From: Dillenia suffruticosa
Lineage: Eukaryota; Streptophyta; Magnoliopsida; Dilleniales; Dilleniaceae
Length of the DNA: 64,000 nt
Assembly (NCBI GenBank): GCA_033439265.1
Contig: JAVTVX010000002.1
Location: 16,271,674 to 16,335,673 of the forward strand
Direction: 5' to 3'
The notes beneath the pieces are model-generated. The model did no database searches and was not told the origin of the DNA. It saw only the letters and a program-made list of their open reading frames with translations. Shown here in pieces: positions 1 to 13,258 of this stretch (positions within the stretch are counted from its first letter, which is position 1; every line of letters starts with the position of its first letter). The position numbers and the translations under genes were made by a program.

Positions 1-187
1 TTGGTGATTGAAAATTGTCTTACATGGTTTTCTTCCTCTTCTGAATGATGAGGTTGTGTGTCACAAACACATACTATGTACTCCACTTTAACGTACATAA
101 ATATACTGCTTAATTTGTATACATTCCAAGGAAAAACAAGGTGAAAAAAAAAAATACGGAGGATGGGGTAGCATCTTTTATGCGATG

Positions 188-318
188 GACAATAAATATG
201 GTGCCAAGGATATGGAATGGCCGGGAAAGATGCCATGTTTTCTTCTCTTTTAAATGGAATGGCCGCAAAGATGCCCTGTTTTCTTCTCTTTTAGACAATA
301 AATATGGTGCCAAGGATA
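188..318. repeat. Nested direct repeats
   Basis: GACAATAAATATGGTGCCAA with its continuation occurs at 188-212 and 294-318. Between them a 39-40-bp unit starting TGGAATGGCCG occurs at 213-252 and 255-293 with a few differences. Confidence 0.85.
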
Positions 319-2098
319 GGCAAAGACAATTTTATTTTATTTTATTTTTTTGGGTGGGGCATTAATTATTCCTCATTTCTATTTTAAAGTCCTCGAGTCC
401 TTAGAGGGCATGCGGGGTGAAACCTTTAACGTGTGTCTTTCTCTATGCACATAATGATACAATGCCATAGAAACACTTCTCTCGCACATAGAAAAATCAC
501 AAGCAAAACATAAAATTAAATTAAAAATCACATGTGTTTTGGAACATATACTTGAAATGGCAGACTATAACCTAAGGAAGGAAGGAAGGAAAGAAAGTAG
601 TATTTATTTCGAGCCCCTTTCTTTTATTTATTTGGTGGGGTTTTATAATAGAGGAGCCCAAGTTGTCAATTTCAAGTTCAATAGAATAAATCACAAACTT
701 CTGCAACAAAATGTTTGAATTGCCAAAATACACCTTCAACTTGTTTTTGGTAAAGAAGATTTATTTCGATGGAAAAAGAAATTATATTTGATATAACGAA
801 AAATATATGAAAACTTCAAAAATTAGAAATTCTTAATATTAGAAATAAGAGAAATACATAAGCTAATGGCGTTCTCTAATCATTAATCCAAACTCTTCTA
901 AATTAAATTTGATTTTTATCTTAAACTAATCTGTTTTATTTTAAAGATTAGTTGTAAGGTGAAAAAAAATTTCATACATAACACGATTTAAAATTTGAAT
1001 TGATGAAATAATTAATTCTACTATAATATGTAGAGAACATAAGTGAGCCTGACGAAATGAACTCAAACTTTAATATATATTATGAAAGAATGTGATCAAA
1101 TATAAAAACTAACTATTAAAGTAAAAAGTTCACATATTCATATACTACATTAGAAAATTTTAATTAATCAAAAAATTATAAATTTTTAAGATACTAGTTT
1201 ATAAAGAAATATAAAATGCCTCGGTCTGTAAAAGGAAAGAATTGATGATCTGATTACGAAATTAATAATAATTATTACCTTCCAAATACACTAAAAATTG
1301 TTACCAATATACATTTCAACTAAACAATATTATTATACAACCGAATCACTACATTGAGCTATAGTTTAAATGATACCATTCCCCCCTAATCGAATTTAAC
1401 TCGAACCACCCCCCTTTGAGGCACCGGAATCTCCTCGCCCACAAGAAGAAGATTTTAGGTTTTAATATTTTAGTAATAATGCATGACAAATTTATCATAA
1501 ACTTTAGTAAAGTCAATTATTTTTAATATTTTATATCATATAAAACCTTTATATTAACATCGACCGTAGCTGCAAAGTAATTTTTCTTTTTTTTTTTAAT
1601 TAAAAAAAAGACAAGTGTAAAAGTATTTAATATTGAGATGATGCCGCAAGTGGCCATCTTTATTGAAATGTAGTTACAAAATGTGTGATGTGATAAAAGT
1701 TACAAGTGAAAGCCTCCTTTTTGTTTGCCTTTGCGAAAAAAGAATGACCAAATGGGTTGAAATTGAAGAAAGAAAAATGGAGATTTCTTTTCATTTTAGG
1801 GTTCTGTAGTCAAGTAGGGGAGGTGGGTTGAGGATGATGATGTCTAATGTTGACACGTGTACAAAACAGTGCTTACCGGTATTTCCGGTAATAAATTTTC
1901 TTCATTTTTTTTTTAATTCTTAAAATACCGCATTCGAGAAGACACGCGTCAGCCTACTTGTCAGCAGCCTTTAAACAAATGGGTGTCACAATCTCACGAT
2001 GCTTACTTTAATGGTTGTAGTGAACAATCGTGCGCCACGTGTACAGCACCTTCCAGCGATTCTTCTTCTACCACGAAACGACTAATCCTCCACCGCAT

Positions 2099-2101
<3 letters not shown>

Positions 2102-2131
<30 letters not shown>
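2102..2131. repeat. (CT)n microsatellite
   Basis: About fifteen CT units in a stretch with ACGT-core motifs but no gene seen. Confidence 0.95.
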
Positions 2132-2133
<2 letters not shown>

Positions 2134-3696
2134 CCCTCTGGAATTGAACGGTTGAGTTGAGAGAGGGACACCTCTCCAATCCTAGACCATACGAAAGCGT
2201 CACCTAGAATTAGAGGAGGCCAGGTCCGGGTTACGGAACAAAATCCGGTTTTCCCATCCGTGGAAATGCATTATTGGACCGTTTGGTCACCTAGAATGTT
2301 ATGTTTGTCTCCAAATGGGCTGGCCGATCGAAAATTACTTAGACCATCAATCAATTTAAAATTCAATAGATTAGAGAATTTGTTTAGATAAATTAGTAGG
2401 TGTAGTCTTTGATATATTTAAAATTTTTTAATTGAATAAATTTGAATATTGATAATAGTTTTAATTTATTAACGAGAATTACTTTTATTTATTTTAAATT
2501 CTAAGTATCTATTGAATAAAAAAATATTTATAAAAATTTTATGGTTACTATATATATATTTTATCTTTTTGCTAATTATATCTTTACCGCATTTTCTAAG
2601 GCAATTGAAAATTTATGAATCTTGGCATGACTTGTATGGAAATGGAAATGAAATAATGAAAACAGATATTAAATGATATACAGAAACAACACTTTATAAA
2701 AATATAAAATGATAAATGTATAAATATAAAAAATATAAAATTTTTTATATAAATATTAATTATTTTATTAAAAATTGAGTAGATATCTTTTATAATAATA
2801 TAAAACTATCAAATATTATTAATTATAAAACAAATAATATAAAATTTATAATTATAATTAAATAAATTAATACTTTATTAAATGTGAAAAATATGTAAAT
2901 ATAAAAAATATAAAACTTTTATATAAATACTAATTAATTTAATATTTTGTACCATTTTGAAAAAAAAAATGTTTCAATTACGGTTAAGAAGTTTCTGTGC
3001 ATTTGAGATTTTGATCCACAAATTTAAATAATCATTTTGAAAATTTTATAGATATATTTCATAAAACTACCACATTAGCCGTGTTTTGAATTTGTGTCAT
3101 GTAGCATTTTCTATTTAAGAATATATTATGTGGGTTACCATTCGTATATATTTGGTGCACTTGTATATTTCATTTCCCTTACTTTTATGCATATAATTAG
3201 TTTACACATATAAAAATATTAAAAACATTTTTAACACTTATAGTTAATTCATTCGACTTTAATTAGATGCTTTAAAAAAAAAAAACATTTGCAAATATGG
3301 ATATGACTTGCATGCACCGTGATGTGAAGTGCATAAATTATTAACATGAGATTATAAACTTTTTTCTTTTTCTCGATTTTGCACCTGAATAGAAAACATA
3401 TCCCTCGACCAAGGCAAGACAAGGAGGCACAACTTCAGGTACAGGATGCCATACCTAAACTCCATAGCATCACCGGTGCAAACCCCACCTTAAACACAGA
3501 CACACTAAAGAAAAAGTTCTTGGCATTACAAAAATAGTGTAGTCAATTCTCTTCCTAAAAGGGTTAGTTGATCGTCATGGAATAGTTAGAGCTAATCCAT
3601 ATGTTGCATGATTTCATGCATTTATTTTCTAAAATTGTTTTTCAATTTTATTTTTTGTTCGTTATAGTTTTTCCATATTATAACCTTCTAGGGTTT

Positions 3697-3715
3697 CCCC
3701 CCCCCCCCCCCCCCC
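3697..3715. repeat. Poly-C tract
   Basis: Nineteen consecutive C on the plus strand, bounded by GGGTTT and TTGAA. Confidence 0.95.
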
Positions 3716-4088
3716 TTGAAAAGAATTTGAATCCTTGAACTATTGTCCACAATATGACCCTTTACAAATACAAATGTGACCATACTTTTTTAAGGGACCC
3801 AAAGAAGCTCCAGTTTTTATTACCAAGTTTGGAGTGGGCTTTTGGGAAGAAAGAAACTCACAAATGTTCAAAATATCGCATTCAACATGGGAGATTTAGG
3901 ATGAACAATGTATAAACAGTTATATTATATATATAAATTCTCATTTAATTCAAAATATTTTGATACTTCTAATGATCGACTACCAAGCGTGTGAAAAAAT
4001 TCATATTGGTTGTTTCCCCTTTACACCTATTTATTTCTTTATTTATTAATAACACAATTGGGTTTTGAAACGATTTTAAGGAGTAATT

Positions 4089-4180
4089 TGTCTTTTTTTT
4101 TTATTATACAAGAATTTGAATCTGAAATCATCAAATTAGGGGATAAGTTTTATACCATTAGGTTGTCCCTCAGAGACAAG
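4089..4180 (+). repeat. Dispersed repeat, copy 1
   Basis: A segment reading ATTATACAAGAATTTGAATC followed by ATCATCAAATTAGG and ending near GTTGTCCCTCAGAGAC matches, in inverted orientation, the segment at 11870-11965. It is probably a tail of a retroposon family. Confidence 0.6.
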
Positions 4181-7100
4181 AGTAACTTGTCTGGTTGTAG
4201 TATAAGTCCACGTAATGGGAGCCTTTTAAGATCACTAAGTACCAATAACATAAGGAAATAATGCGTTAGAATGTACATTTTTTAAATTATTAGGTTTGCC
4301 ATCATAGATATAAAAATAAGAAAAATAAACGTGCGAACAGGAAAGTTAACACCCATGTAAGGTAAAAACTAAAAATTAATAAAAAATTTTAAATCATTTT
4401 AATTTTTGATGATGGTATGCCATGCAGGAGTAGCACAAATGAGGGTTGATAAAGAAGTGGGGTTGGATGTGGATCTCACTCGTACAATTAACTTTGTTAA
4501 GATTTAATGGGACAATCTAGTGATCCTTTGAGATTTAAATTTCACATAATAAAAAAAAAAAAACTTTGTCCGGTGCTCATCAACTTCTACTTTTTATTTG
4601 TATTTTTTTAGTTCACCCATGAAAGAACTCAAAAAAAAAAAAAAAAAAAACCTCAATGTTTCACTTTCTCACTTTGTTTAATTAGTGTATAAAAAAATGA
4701 AAGAAAAGATATATGTCATAAGTTTTTTGCATTATAATTATATAGTTCGTGTACAAAATATTTGTACTTCAAAGTATTTAAATATATGCAAAAATTTAAT
4801 GAAAAGCAATGTTAAAAAAAAAGAAATGTATAATAAATACAAATAAATTATAGTTTAATTGGTATTATTTTTTAAAAAAAAAATCTGGAATTTAAATTTT
4901 TTATAACAAACATTAAATAGACTCCAAGCAAGTGGGGTTTGGAGTTATTTATTATTTGGGTGACTGAGATGTGGTTCATGGCTCAGTCAGATTTGCCTAA
5001 GCCATGATGTCATTAAGTTTACCAACTCTTTTTTATCTGATACTGATAGACAAAAGCAAAAGAGGCCTCTTTCACGCGCACACCATGCTCCTATCTTCAC
5101 TTCCTATAATGGTATTATTTAATTTATCATTTAGTTGACTGCTAAAATCTCATTTCTGGTCACCTACATTACCTACCTTACTATTTTCAAATTGTACATA
5201 TTGGGGCAGGACTTGTTCTAGATTTGGCTTCAATAAATAGTGAGTTTATTTTCATTTTATTTTTGCCTGATTTCGTGGCATTTAAAGAAACAAGAAATTA
5301 GGTGTGTGTGAAGATGGTCGGCTAGTATTTCATAAATAATTTTGTCCTCTTTCCTCCTTTATCCTTATCTAACACCCTTAATTGGCGACTACCTCAAAAT
5401 GCTGCCAATTCCCAAATTTTTATGTTTGAGAATGCCCCTTGTTGTGTGTTACACCTTCTCCTTCAACTAATACTCTATTCCTTTCTTTTTTGTTTCTATT
5501 TTACTTGAGTTCCATTCAAATCCATTTGTACTACATGCAATACAGTTTTGTATATTCGGTGCAATATAATTTGAAGTACTGTTTGAAGGAAGCACAGGCG
5601 CTATATCAGTTAGCAAATATAGGGTTTCAAACCCCCCTTCATCTTGATTGAAAGCAACAAACTCTCAAATTTCCAACATTAATATTATATTATTTTATTA
5701 GCGTGTGCTTATTTTAGATATAAAAATAATATGTCTATTGTGTCTATATTTAAAATTCATCAACCTTCAATGTAGGTTTGAGAAATTATTATTATTATTT
5801 AGTATAAGGAGATATAATCAAATGAAATCGAATTGGGAAAGTGAGAATAAAAGTTGAAAGACTCTACCACCGTTTGAGCTATCCTTGAGGGACAGAAAAC
5901 TAAGAACTAAGCTCAAACCCCTCAATATCTTATCAATCTTATGTCATTATTGAAGAAGTAAGAAGCGTAATGGTCAAGTTTTAGTCACATAAGTTGTGAA
6001 TTCTAATTCATTACCTTTAAAGTGTATAAACTATGGCTAGCTTGTCCCCAAGGGGACAGCTTAGGGGTCACATCCCCTCTCTCGATCCATGATCTGAAAT
6101 TTAAATTTTGTGGTAAAAAAAAAAAAAAACCCATGGTCAGCTCTAATATTGGGAAGTGATTAAGTTTTGTTTAATTAGAAAATTATTTAGACTAAGCCAA
6201 ACCCTTTAAGAGTAGCATAATGTGGCAATAGCTCAAACGTCCATTTGCATATCAATAATTAATTTTCAGTATGTTTTGAATTATTTTTGTTCTTTGCAAT
6301 TAGAAGAGGAGGAAAAAGAGACTCAAATCTGAATTTTTAATAAAATTAAAGTTTTCAAGCCATTTGATAACCACATGAATTAGAACCATTGATTTATAGG
6401 GTTTATAGATAAAAATTTTTGAAAATATGTATAAATTAAACTATTGTTCATGTAATACTCCACAAACTATGTATATTGAATAATTATACCCAGCAAAATT
6501 AATGTGTTAAAGGCTTCACTGATATAATTATAAAAATTTTAAATTTTAATTTTATTGTGCATCTTTATCAAGTAAATTAGGTTTGGATTTTAATCCGGTT
6601 TTATTGGTTGGTTTGCATCTCAACACTAACACCCTGCGGTGGGGCTGGATTTGGGACCTAGGCTGGGCCTTAACTTAATTGGGCTTGGCCTGGCCCCAGA
6701 ATCAAGGAGGGCTCTGGTTTTGGAAAAGCACACTACGCATTTCCAAAAAGAAAAAAAAAAAAATCAACACGATGTTTGAAAATTAATATTATTCAATATT
6801 TTATGTTGCCTTTGTGGTGCTATTAAGAAATATCGCATTATTGAATAAAATTTTAAATATAATAGCCAAGCAATAGCCATATTGTATGAATAGATTCTTT
6901 CGGTTAAGACGTAGAGATGTTTTTTATACTATCTGTAAACAACTCTGTACAAATGATTAATTAAGAATATATATTTTTTTATAATTTATTTAGTGAGAAT
7001 ATTTCGCATCTCTCTGAATCAGGAAAAGGAAAAGTTTGCCTAGGATTTAAGTGATTAATCTTCAAAAAAAAAAATCTTGGTTATCGAGATGAACGGACAT

Positions 7101-8015
7101 TTCTATACAACTAAATAGACTAAGAAGATTTTTCCCTTTCATTTTTTTCTCCTTTTAAATGCCAAGTGTCAATATATATATTTTTTTTGGGTGTCTTGGA
7201 CTTGTTTCACAATATATATCTGGAGTTTTGTTCTAATTAATTTGGTCAAGTCTGATTGAGGTCCTTCTTTGAGAGTAAGATTCTTTTAATATAATCTGTT
7301 TTATTTTTAATATTTATATTCGAGACACGTGGTTTGCGACCAATTGATATACCCACCAACCCGACCGAAGTGGAGTCAAGTGTCAATATATAAATGGGAA
7401 AATGATGTCACCAAGAGTGGGCCCACCTCTGTCAACGAGTTACACGGACACGGCCAGCGGCCCATATTGCGGAGGACCTCACCTGTTTAATTATCATAGC
7501 CGCAAAAGATCTGAACCCGATTAACTTAATTTGGATCAGAAGATGCATAGGTGGGGGTGGGGCCCATGTAAGAGGGTTAGTCCAAATGAGCACGTAAAAT
7601 GGATAGGAGTGGCCAGCCTAGCACCATCAAGATGAGTTTTATCCTGTCAAGTATTGGTATATTGCTTCTAAATTTTTTGTCGGGGGCAAACTTAAGTTGC
7701 ATTTGTCAAATTTTATTTATTAATATAATTTATAAAACATTGTATTTAAACTACATTTAAATAGTAGTGTTAAGTATTTGTAAAATACCAAATAATAAAT
7801 TGATATGATTAGAGAAAAAGAAAAAAAAAATAATTTATCATTAACACTATCTTTTTTTTTCTTAAACTTTTGAATTCAAGTCTCTTATACAACAATAACA
7901 ATAATTTGAGTTTTCTAATAATTGGGGTATATTTAAGAGATAAATAAAAAATAATTTAGGGAAGAAAAAATTAGTATTGAATCGCCATATTGCATTTTTG
8001 TGTGACCAAAAGTCA

Positions 8016-8039
8016 TCTCTCTCTCTCTCTCTCTCTCTC
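8016..8039. repeat. (CT)n microsatellite
   Basis: About twelve TC units, no adjacent gene recognised. Confidence 0.95.
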
Positions 8040-9395
8040 CTGCTCATCGTGGGACCCATTATGGAAGAAAGAAGGTTTAGATATGGAGCAGCTAGTTGGG
8101 AGGGACCTCTTCAGAAGGATATTTATGTGGGAAATTTTTTTTGGTATAAAAAGATATAATTAAATGGAATTAAAACAGAAAAGAAAAGATAGAAGAGGGG
8201 AGGCTGAGGAGTATCCAAAAAGATGATGGGCTTCCATTCCAATAGGTAAACCCCATCCACAACCTAAAGTTACTGCTTGCAATTCCATTTCCAATCATTT
8301 TTTGTTCTTTGCTTCTTGGATTCGTCCATGGATATCAGATAAAGCCACTGCATGATTTGGAATTTTGCCACTCAAAAACAACGTAAATCACCAGGTACGT
8401 GATTTATGAATTATTATAGATAACTGCAAATCCGGTGAGCAAATTACTGTTCACCCCAACATTGTCTAAGCTTAAAATTGCTTGTGACCTACTAGGTCAG
8501 GAGGACCACTGTGGTGGTCACTAGTCTATGTGATGTCCAAAAGTCACCCTCTTGTTCCTTCTAACCTTTCTTTTTTCCGATTACAAAAAGATCAGGAAAG
8601 GTACATATCCATTATTCACAATGATTCTCTTATTGCACTTGCAGTGCAAAAGGAAGACCATACTGTAATTAATTTCCCCTCTCAGCTATGCCCCCATGAT
8701 GTGATGCCATTTCTGTTTCTTTTTCTCTGGCGTTTTTGGGTCTCCATCAATTATTACAACACGTAAGTTGGATTGATTTGCTTCACATTAGCTTTTATGT
8801 AAGGGCAATCTCTACCTATAATGAACTGATTTGTTTATTATTTTTATGGGGCCGAATTTTAGGGGCCTTTACCTTCCGCTCTCAAATTTCTACAAACTTT
8901 TAAATTATTTATGGGGTTTTCAAAATCTTTATTTATTTATTTTTTGATACCCTGACCGGTCAGGTCCCTATTGGAAGAAGACTCTTATAGCATGATTTTT
9001 TTCATTTTCAAGAAGACTGTGGTTGGTTAAAGAGTCGCAGCACCCTTCTCGTTATGCCAACTAAACGTTGGTATCTTTATTTATACCTAGATTTAGGTTT
9101 TAATATAATTTTAATATCATATTATGAAAAAAAAAAAACCCGATTCATATTTTTGACGTAAATACTCCACACTGGCCTTCCATTGTGTGTCCTCGACGAT
9201 GTAGGGTATACGCACTATGTAATTATCGCATACGCAACAGACCGTATAAGCAACTTCCCCGCATTTCCTTTGAAAGCTCAATGTCACTCAATTTGACTTG
9301 GATTCGTCTTAGTCACAAATTCTCCATTTCTATAGTAGCCAAGGTGCCACTTGCGTATAAGCTACTTGAATTTTCTAGCTCTAATAATTCAGTGC

Positions 9396-9414
9396 CTCTC
9401 TCTCTCTCTCTCTC
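9396..9414. repeat. (CT)n microsatellite
   Basis: About nine CT units, no adjacent gene recognised. Confidence 0.95.
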
Positions 9415-9861
9415 CTGACGTATCTTATCTTGGCGTTTGCAACACTTGGGACGCATTCTCACCATTACTTGAGAGGCCGACCATATTTTTGAAAGAAAGA
9501 AAAACCCAAGTTGACAAGTACTAGACACATGTATTGACCGATGATATTTTGAAAGTGAGGCCTTATGTTTCTCCATTTCCAATTTGGTGACACAGACCCC
9601 TTCTCAATTGTAGTGTTTCCCGGTCCCAGCAGTAAAACCCAAATTTCAACTAAACCTATTATTATTGCAGAAGAAATTCCCGCATCACCAATGTCAAGAT
9701 TTTGCGTGAATGAGGACAATCACGCATTTATTTTGTTTATAAATATTAACATGGAATCCATGACTCATGAAACTGTAGACTCAAATCTCAAATATAGAAA
9801 AAATAATTTTCAAATTTTAGTGATTATGCTACGGCTAAAGCCTTCCAAATTTGTCGTTCAA

Positions 9862-9912
9862 ATGTCGACTCCAAATTTTTGGGATAGAAGTACAGTTTGT
9901 TGTCGTTGTATG
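9862..9912 (+). repeat. Retroposon-like 3' tail, copy 1
   Basis: CGACTCCAAATTTTTGGGAT followed by TTTGTTGTCGTTGTA resembles 46449-46492. Tails of TTG repeats after such a motif are common in plant SINE/LINE families. Confidence 0.5.
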
Positions 9913-11656
9913 TAATGGGTATAGTCCGGTACAAATGCGGGGAGTTAGAACGATGAAAAAAGTACCAATTATTATATCATACTTTCGATCATGATTTAGT
10001 TTAATGTAAGACTAAATACCTTTTCTTTACATATAATTAACTTCTTTTTTATGTAAAGGAGAAAGAAAAAACAAAGAAGACATAACAAAACAAAATAATA
10101 ATTAGCTTAGTATAATAAAATAGATATGAACTTTAAAATAGATTTATTATTTTATTAAGAGATAACTTAGTTTCTATTTTAAAAGTTAATCGCTTTATTA
10201 TAAAAAAAATCTCATATTTATATGGTCCTATTTTAAAAATTAATTTAATTGATGTAAGATTGATTTGATGCTAATTGTAAATGTATGCACCAATGTGGAC
10301 CTCCACCGTGGAGCTCCGGGCTAATGGTTCCATGCCCATGTGGGCTGAGTGACCTTGGGTCAAAGTTCAAGCATGGTACCAACACACCAATATGGACCTT
10401 CCCCAACATGGACCCACTTTACCGTATGTTTGGGCCGATGTCTTAGTACAAGAAATCTATCCCATCCTCATGTGTAAGTCGGGCCCGATTCATATTTTAA
10501 TTAATTCAAGTTGAATTATTATCGTACCTTTTATAGGAGAAACTCTCAAACCTAATTATTTTCATTCACAAGATTTGAATCTAAATTTTAATTAAAAAAT
10601 CTAACATGATTTTAACTGGATTGACTGTCTGCTAATATTCCCCAACTTATTTAGCAAGCTTGATCGAATAGGGTCCGGTTTGGGGGTGTTTACTATAATT
10701 TTTTGTGGTATTCTTGACCATTTAATTTTTCAATAATTAAAATATATATTTGATAACTTAAATGGTAAAATTTTAATCGATAACTCAAAAGTTGTCAAAA
10801 AATCATCGGTTATCCAAAATAGCTTTTGATTCTTCAAAAGTTACTTTTGATTTTTTTTATTATTTTACTCATTTTCTATTAACAATGAAAAGATTTAAAT
10901 AATTAAAAATTATTTTACCTATCATATATTTTTTAATCTGTATTATTTTGACTCTCTAATTTTTATAAGATAAGATTTAAATTATTATTATGATATATAT
11001 TTAAATTAATTGGTCTTTTTAAATAATTAAAAATTTATCTTTTCTTATAAAATATGCTTTATATGATTTTTATCAAAATTTTAATATATTTTTGAATTAA
11101 TTATTTGTAAAAAATTATTGATATTGTATTTATAAATTTTTATATTTCAATATATAATAATAATCCAAAAATATATATTTTAAAAATAAAAAAAAATAAT
11201 TAACACAGAATTATCTTTTTTGATCATTTCATACATAACTAATAACTGATATCAACTAAACAACTAAATACTAATTACTAATATCAATTAAAAGTACCCA
11301 TCGGCCATTGATTATTAGTCATTAATCATCGATTATCAACGATCAACAATTGGCTATCACCTGAATTTTATCGGTTAAAACAAATACATCTTTAGACTCC
11401 GGTGAATGATCCAACAAAAGATCAACTTTGGTCACCTTTGCGGGTGTCTACCAGAAAATCAAGTTTTTGATTCCCTCACAACTGGTTTCAAAGGGATTTC
11501 TTAATATAGTGATTGTTATTTTATATAGTATGGTTTCAATTATGAAACACTATTGTAACCAAGTAAAAAATAACAATAAAAATAAAAGATCCTAATTAAA
11601 ATAAAATAAGAAGTCAGATTCACTTATTTAAAATTCTCATAAAGTTATTAATCACA

Positions 11657-11832
11657 CTAAATTTCTTTGGGTTAAGTGGTCGGATACTCTATCCCCTTAA
11701 TTAGAGGTATCGAGTTCGAGTTTTGGGAGTGACGAAAAAGGATTTGAGAGAGCTAACCCCTAAAATGTGCCCCATAGTGATTCAATCGGATTAATCGAGT
11801 AAAACCAGGATCCCGATGGTGAAAAAAAAAAA
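11657..11832 (+). mobile_element. tRNA-derived SINE with target-site duplication
   Basis: The 176-bp element has a tRNA-like head: an A-box-like GTTAAGTGGTCGG near 11670 and a B-box-like GAGTTCGAGTT near 11712. An unrelated body follows, ending in a poly-A tract (11822-11833). It is flanked by ataaagttattaatcaca (11639-11656) and ataaagtcattaaccaca (11833-11850). This 18-bp target duplication has two transitions and is diagnostic of LINE-driven insertion. The family name is not known to me. Confidence 0.8.
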
Positions 11833-11869
11833 ATAAAGTCATTAACCACAACAAGTTGAATATAAAACC

Positions 11870-11965
11870 ATAGTGTCCCTGCGGGAACAGTCTAATAGTA
11901 TAAAACCCCTTTCTTAATGTGATGATTTTATATTCAAATTTTTGTATGATAAAAAATAAAATAAA
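11870..11965 (-). repeat. Dispersed repeat, copy 2 (inverted)
   Basis: On the minus strand this reads ATCATACAAAAATTTGAAT, then ATCATCACATTAAG, and ends near GACTGTTCCCGCAGGGAC, parallel to 4089-4180. It lies just beyond the SINE. Confidence 0.6.
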
Positions 11966-12654
11966 ATAAAATAAAACGTTGCCTCTGCGACCAAGGACAT
12001 GGAAATAGGTATGGGGTGATATTCGACAGTGAGTGGGCCGAGCCGGGCTTGACATTACATTTGAGAAATATTGGCCCAACTTGAGAGTTGGCCGGCCATG
12101 TTTGGGAAATTCCAATTTGATTTAATTTCTTGTTTATATTCTATTTTATTTTAGTTGTAATATCTTTTGATTAAGATAAAAACTATTTTGAAAGAAATGT
12201 GATTAAAAATAGAATGCAATTTTTTTTTTTGAAAAAAAGGGTTAAAATTATTATTATATTAATATTTTTTTAACACTGAAATTTTATTTAATTTTACATA
12301 AGTCTAACTTCAATTTTTCCGTGTTCGTAGAAAGGAGAGATAAAAAAAAAAAAAAGAAAGGAGAGATGGTTGGCATCTCCCCCGACAGGGACGGGAACGG
12401 CTTTCGAGCTTACCTGTGACCTAAACTTCAATTTTTCCTAACCTCAATCACACCGCAAACAATTAAATCCTGGGGGCTCAAATTAATATTATTTTATTTT
12501 TAATTAATTTAGATCTATTATTTTGATGAGCTTTTTTAATGCCAGAAATGTTAAAATTAAGCAACGGGGATGACGCCAAAGGCAATTCCCTTGTGGCTTT
12601 TTAATTTTTTTTGGCAATTTTTTGCCTAAAAAAATGTGGATCCAACGCAAGTCT

Positions 12655-12711
12655 AACCAGTCAGAGTGCCTGGGCCGCGGGGAGTTGCAAACCAGTCAGA
12701 GTGCCTGGGCC
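12655..12711. repeat. 22-bp direct repeat, period 35
   Basis: Two identical 22-bp copies (AACCAGTCAGAGTGCCTG plus GGCC) lie at 12655-12676 and 12690-12711, separated by 13 bp of GC-rich spacer. Confidence 0.92.
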
Positions 12712-12852
12712 TTATATTCTGTTTGCATGGAGGGAACTCCATTAATTGGGAGTCTGCTGTTTGGGGTACCACGAGTTGAACCTTGCCCATGAGATTTCCA
12801 CCATAGAATTTCAACCTCTAGGCCCAGCCTCCCACTCATCTATATATATACA

Positions 12853-12906
12853 TTTACATACATACATACATACATATACATATATATATATATGTATGTA
12901 TGTATG
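12853..12906. repeat. CATA/TATG inverted microsatellite (hairpin)
   Basis: A run of CATA repeats passes through TATATA into TATG repeats, so the two halves are reverse complements and can form a hairpin with a TA-rich tip. Confidence 0.85.
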
Positions 12907-13225
12907 CAGTATTGCTATATGTTGTTTATTTTCTCGCGTTTGGCAAAAGCTCAAAAATTGTAAAGGTTGGCCTCATTTTGGTCCACCCTTGGGATTCCTT
13001 TACTTAGCATTGAAAAATCTAGAAGCAAATCACTTTCGGTGCCTTCCGCCAATCACGTTAATCCTCACCCAGTCATGTCATTTCCTCGAACCCCAAAAAA
13101 CCCAAAAACCACCTTTTACATTTTTCCCTCCAAATGTGAACACAAGAGAACTGAATTTCACAAAACAAAAAGTGTCCAATTTCACGCCAAACCAATTACA
13201 TGACTTGTTTGCACATAATAATAGG

Positions 13226-13227
<2 letters not shown>

Positions 13228-13258
<31 letters not shown>
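13228..13258. repeat. (TTA)n microsatellite
   Basis: About ten TTA units. They overlap the tetraspanin stop codon, so the 3' untranslated region begins as a run of TAA triplets on the minus strand. Confidence 0.9.

Larger units (their letters stand above)
319..11638. other. Gene-poor AT-rich stretch
   Basis: Only short ORFs without family resemblance are present. It holds microsatellites, a repeated AT-rich block near 2700-2775 and 2865-2945, ACGT-core motifs at 1850-2045 and 7325, and retroposon tails. No gene supported. Confidence 0.6.

Noticed and set aside
10677..11400. Possible hAT-like MITE
   Set aside because: The AT-rich block has weakly complementary ends, but no convincing inverted repeat or 8-bp duplication could be defined.
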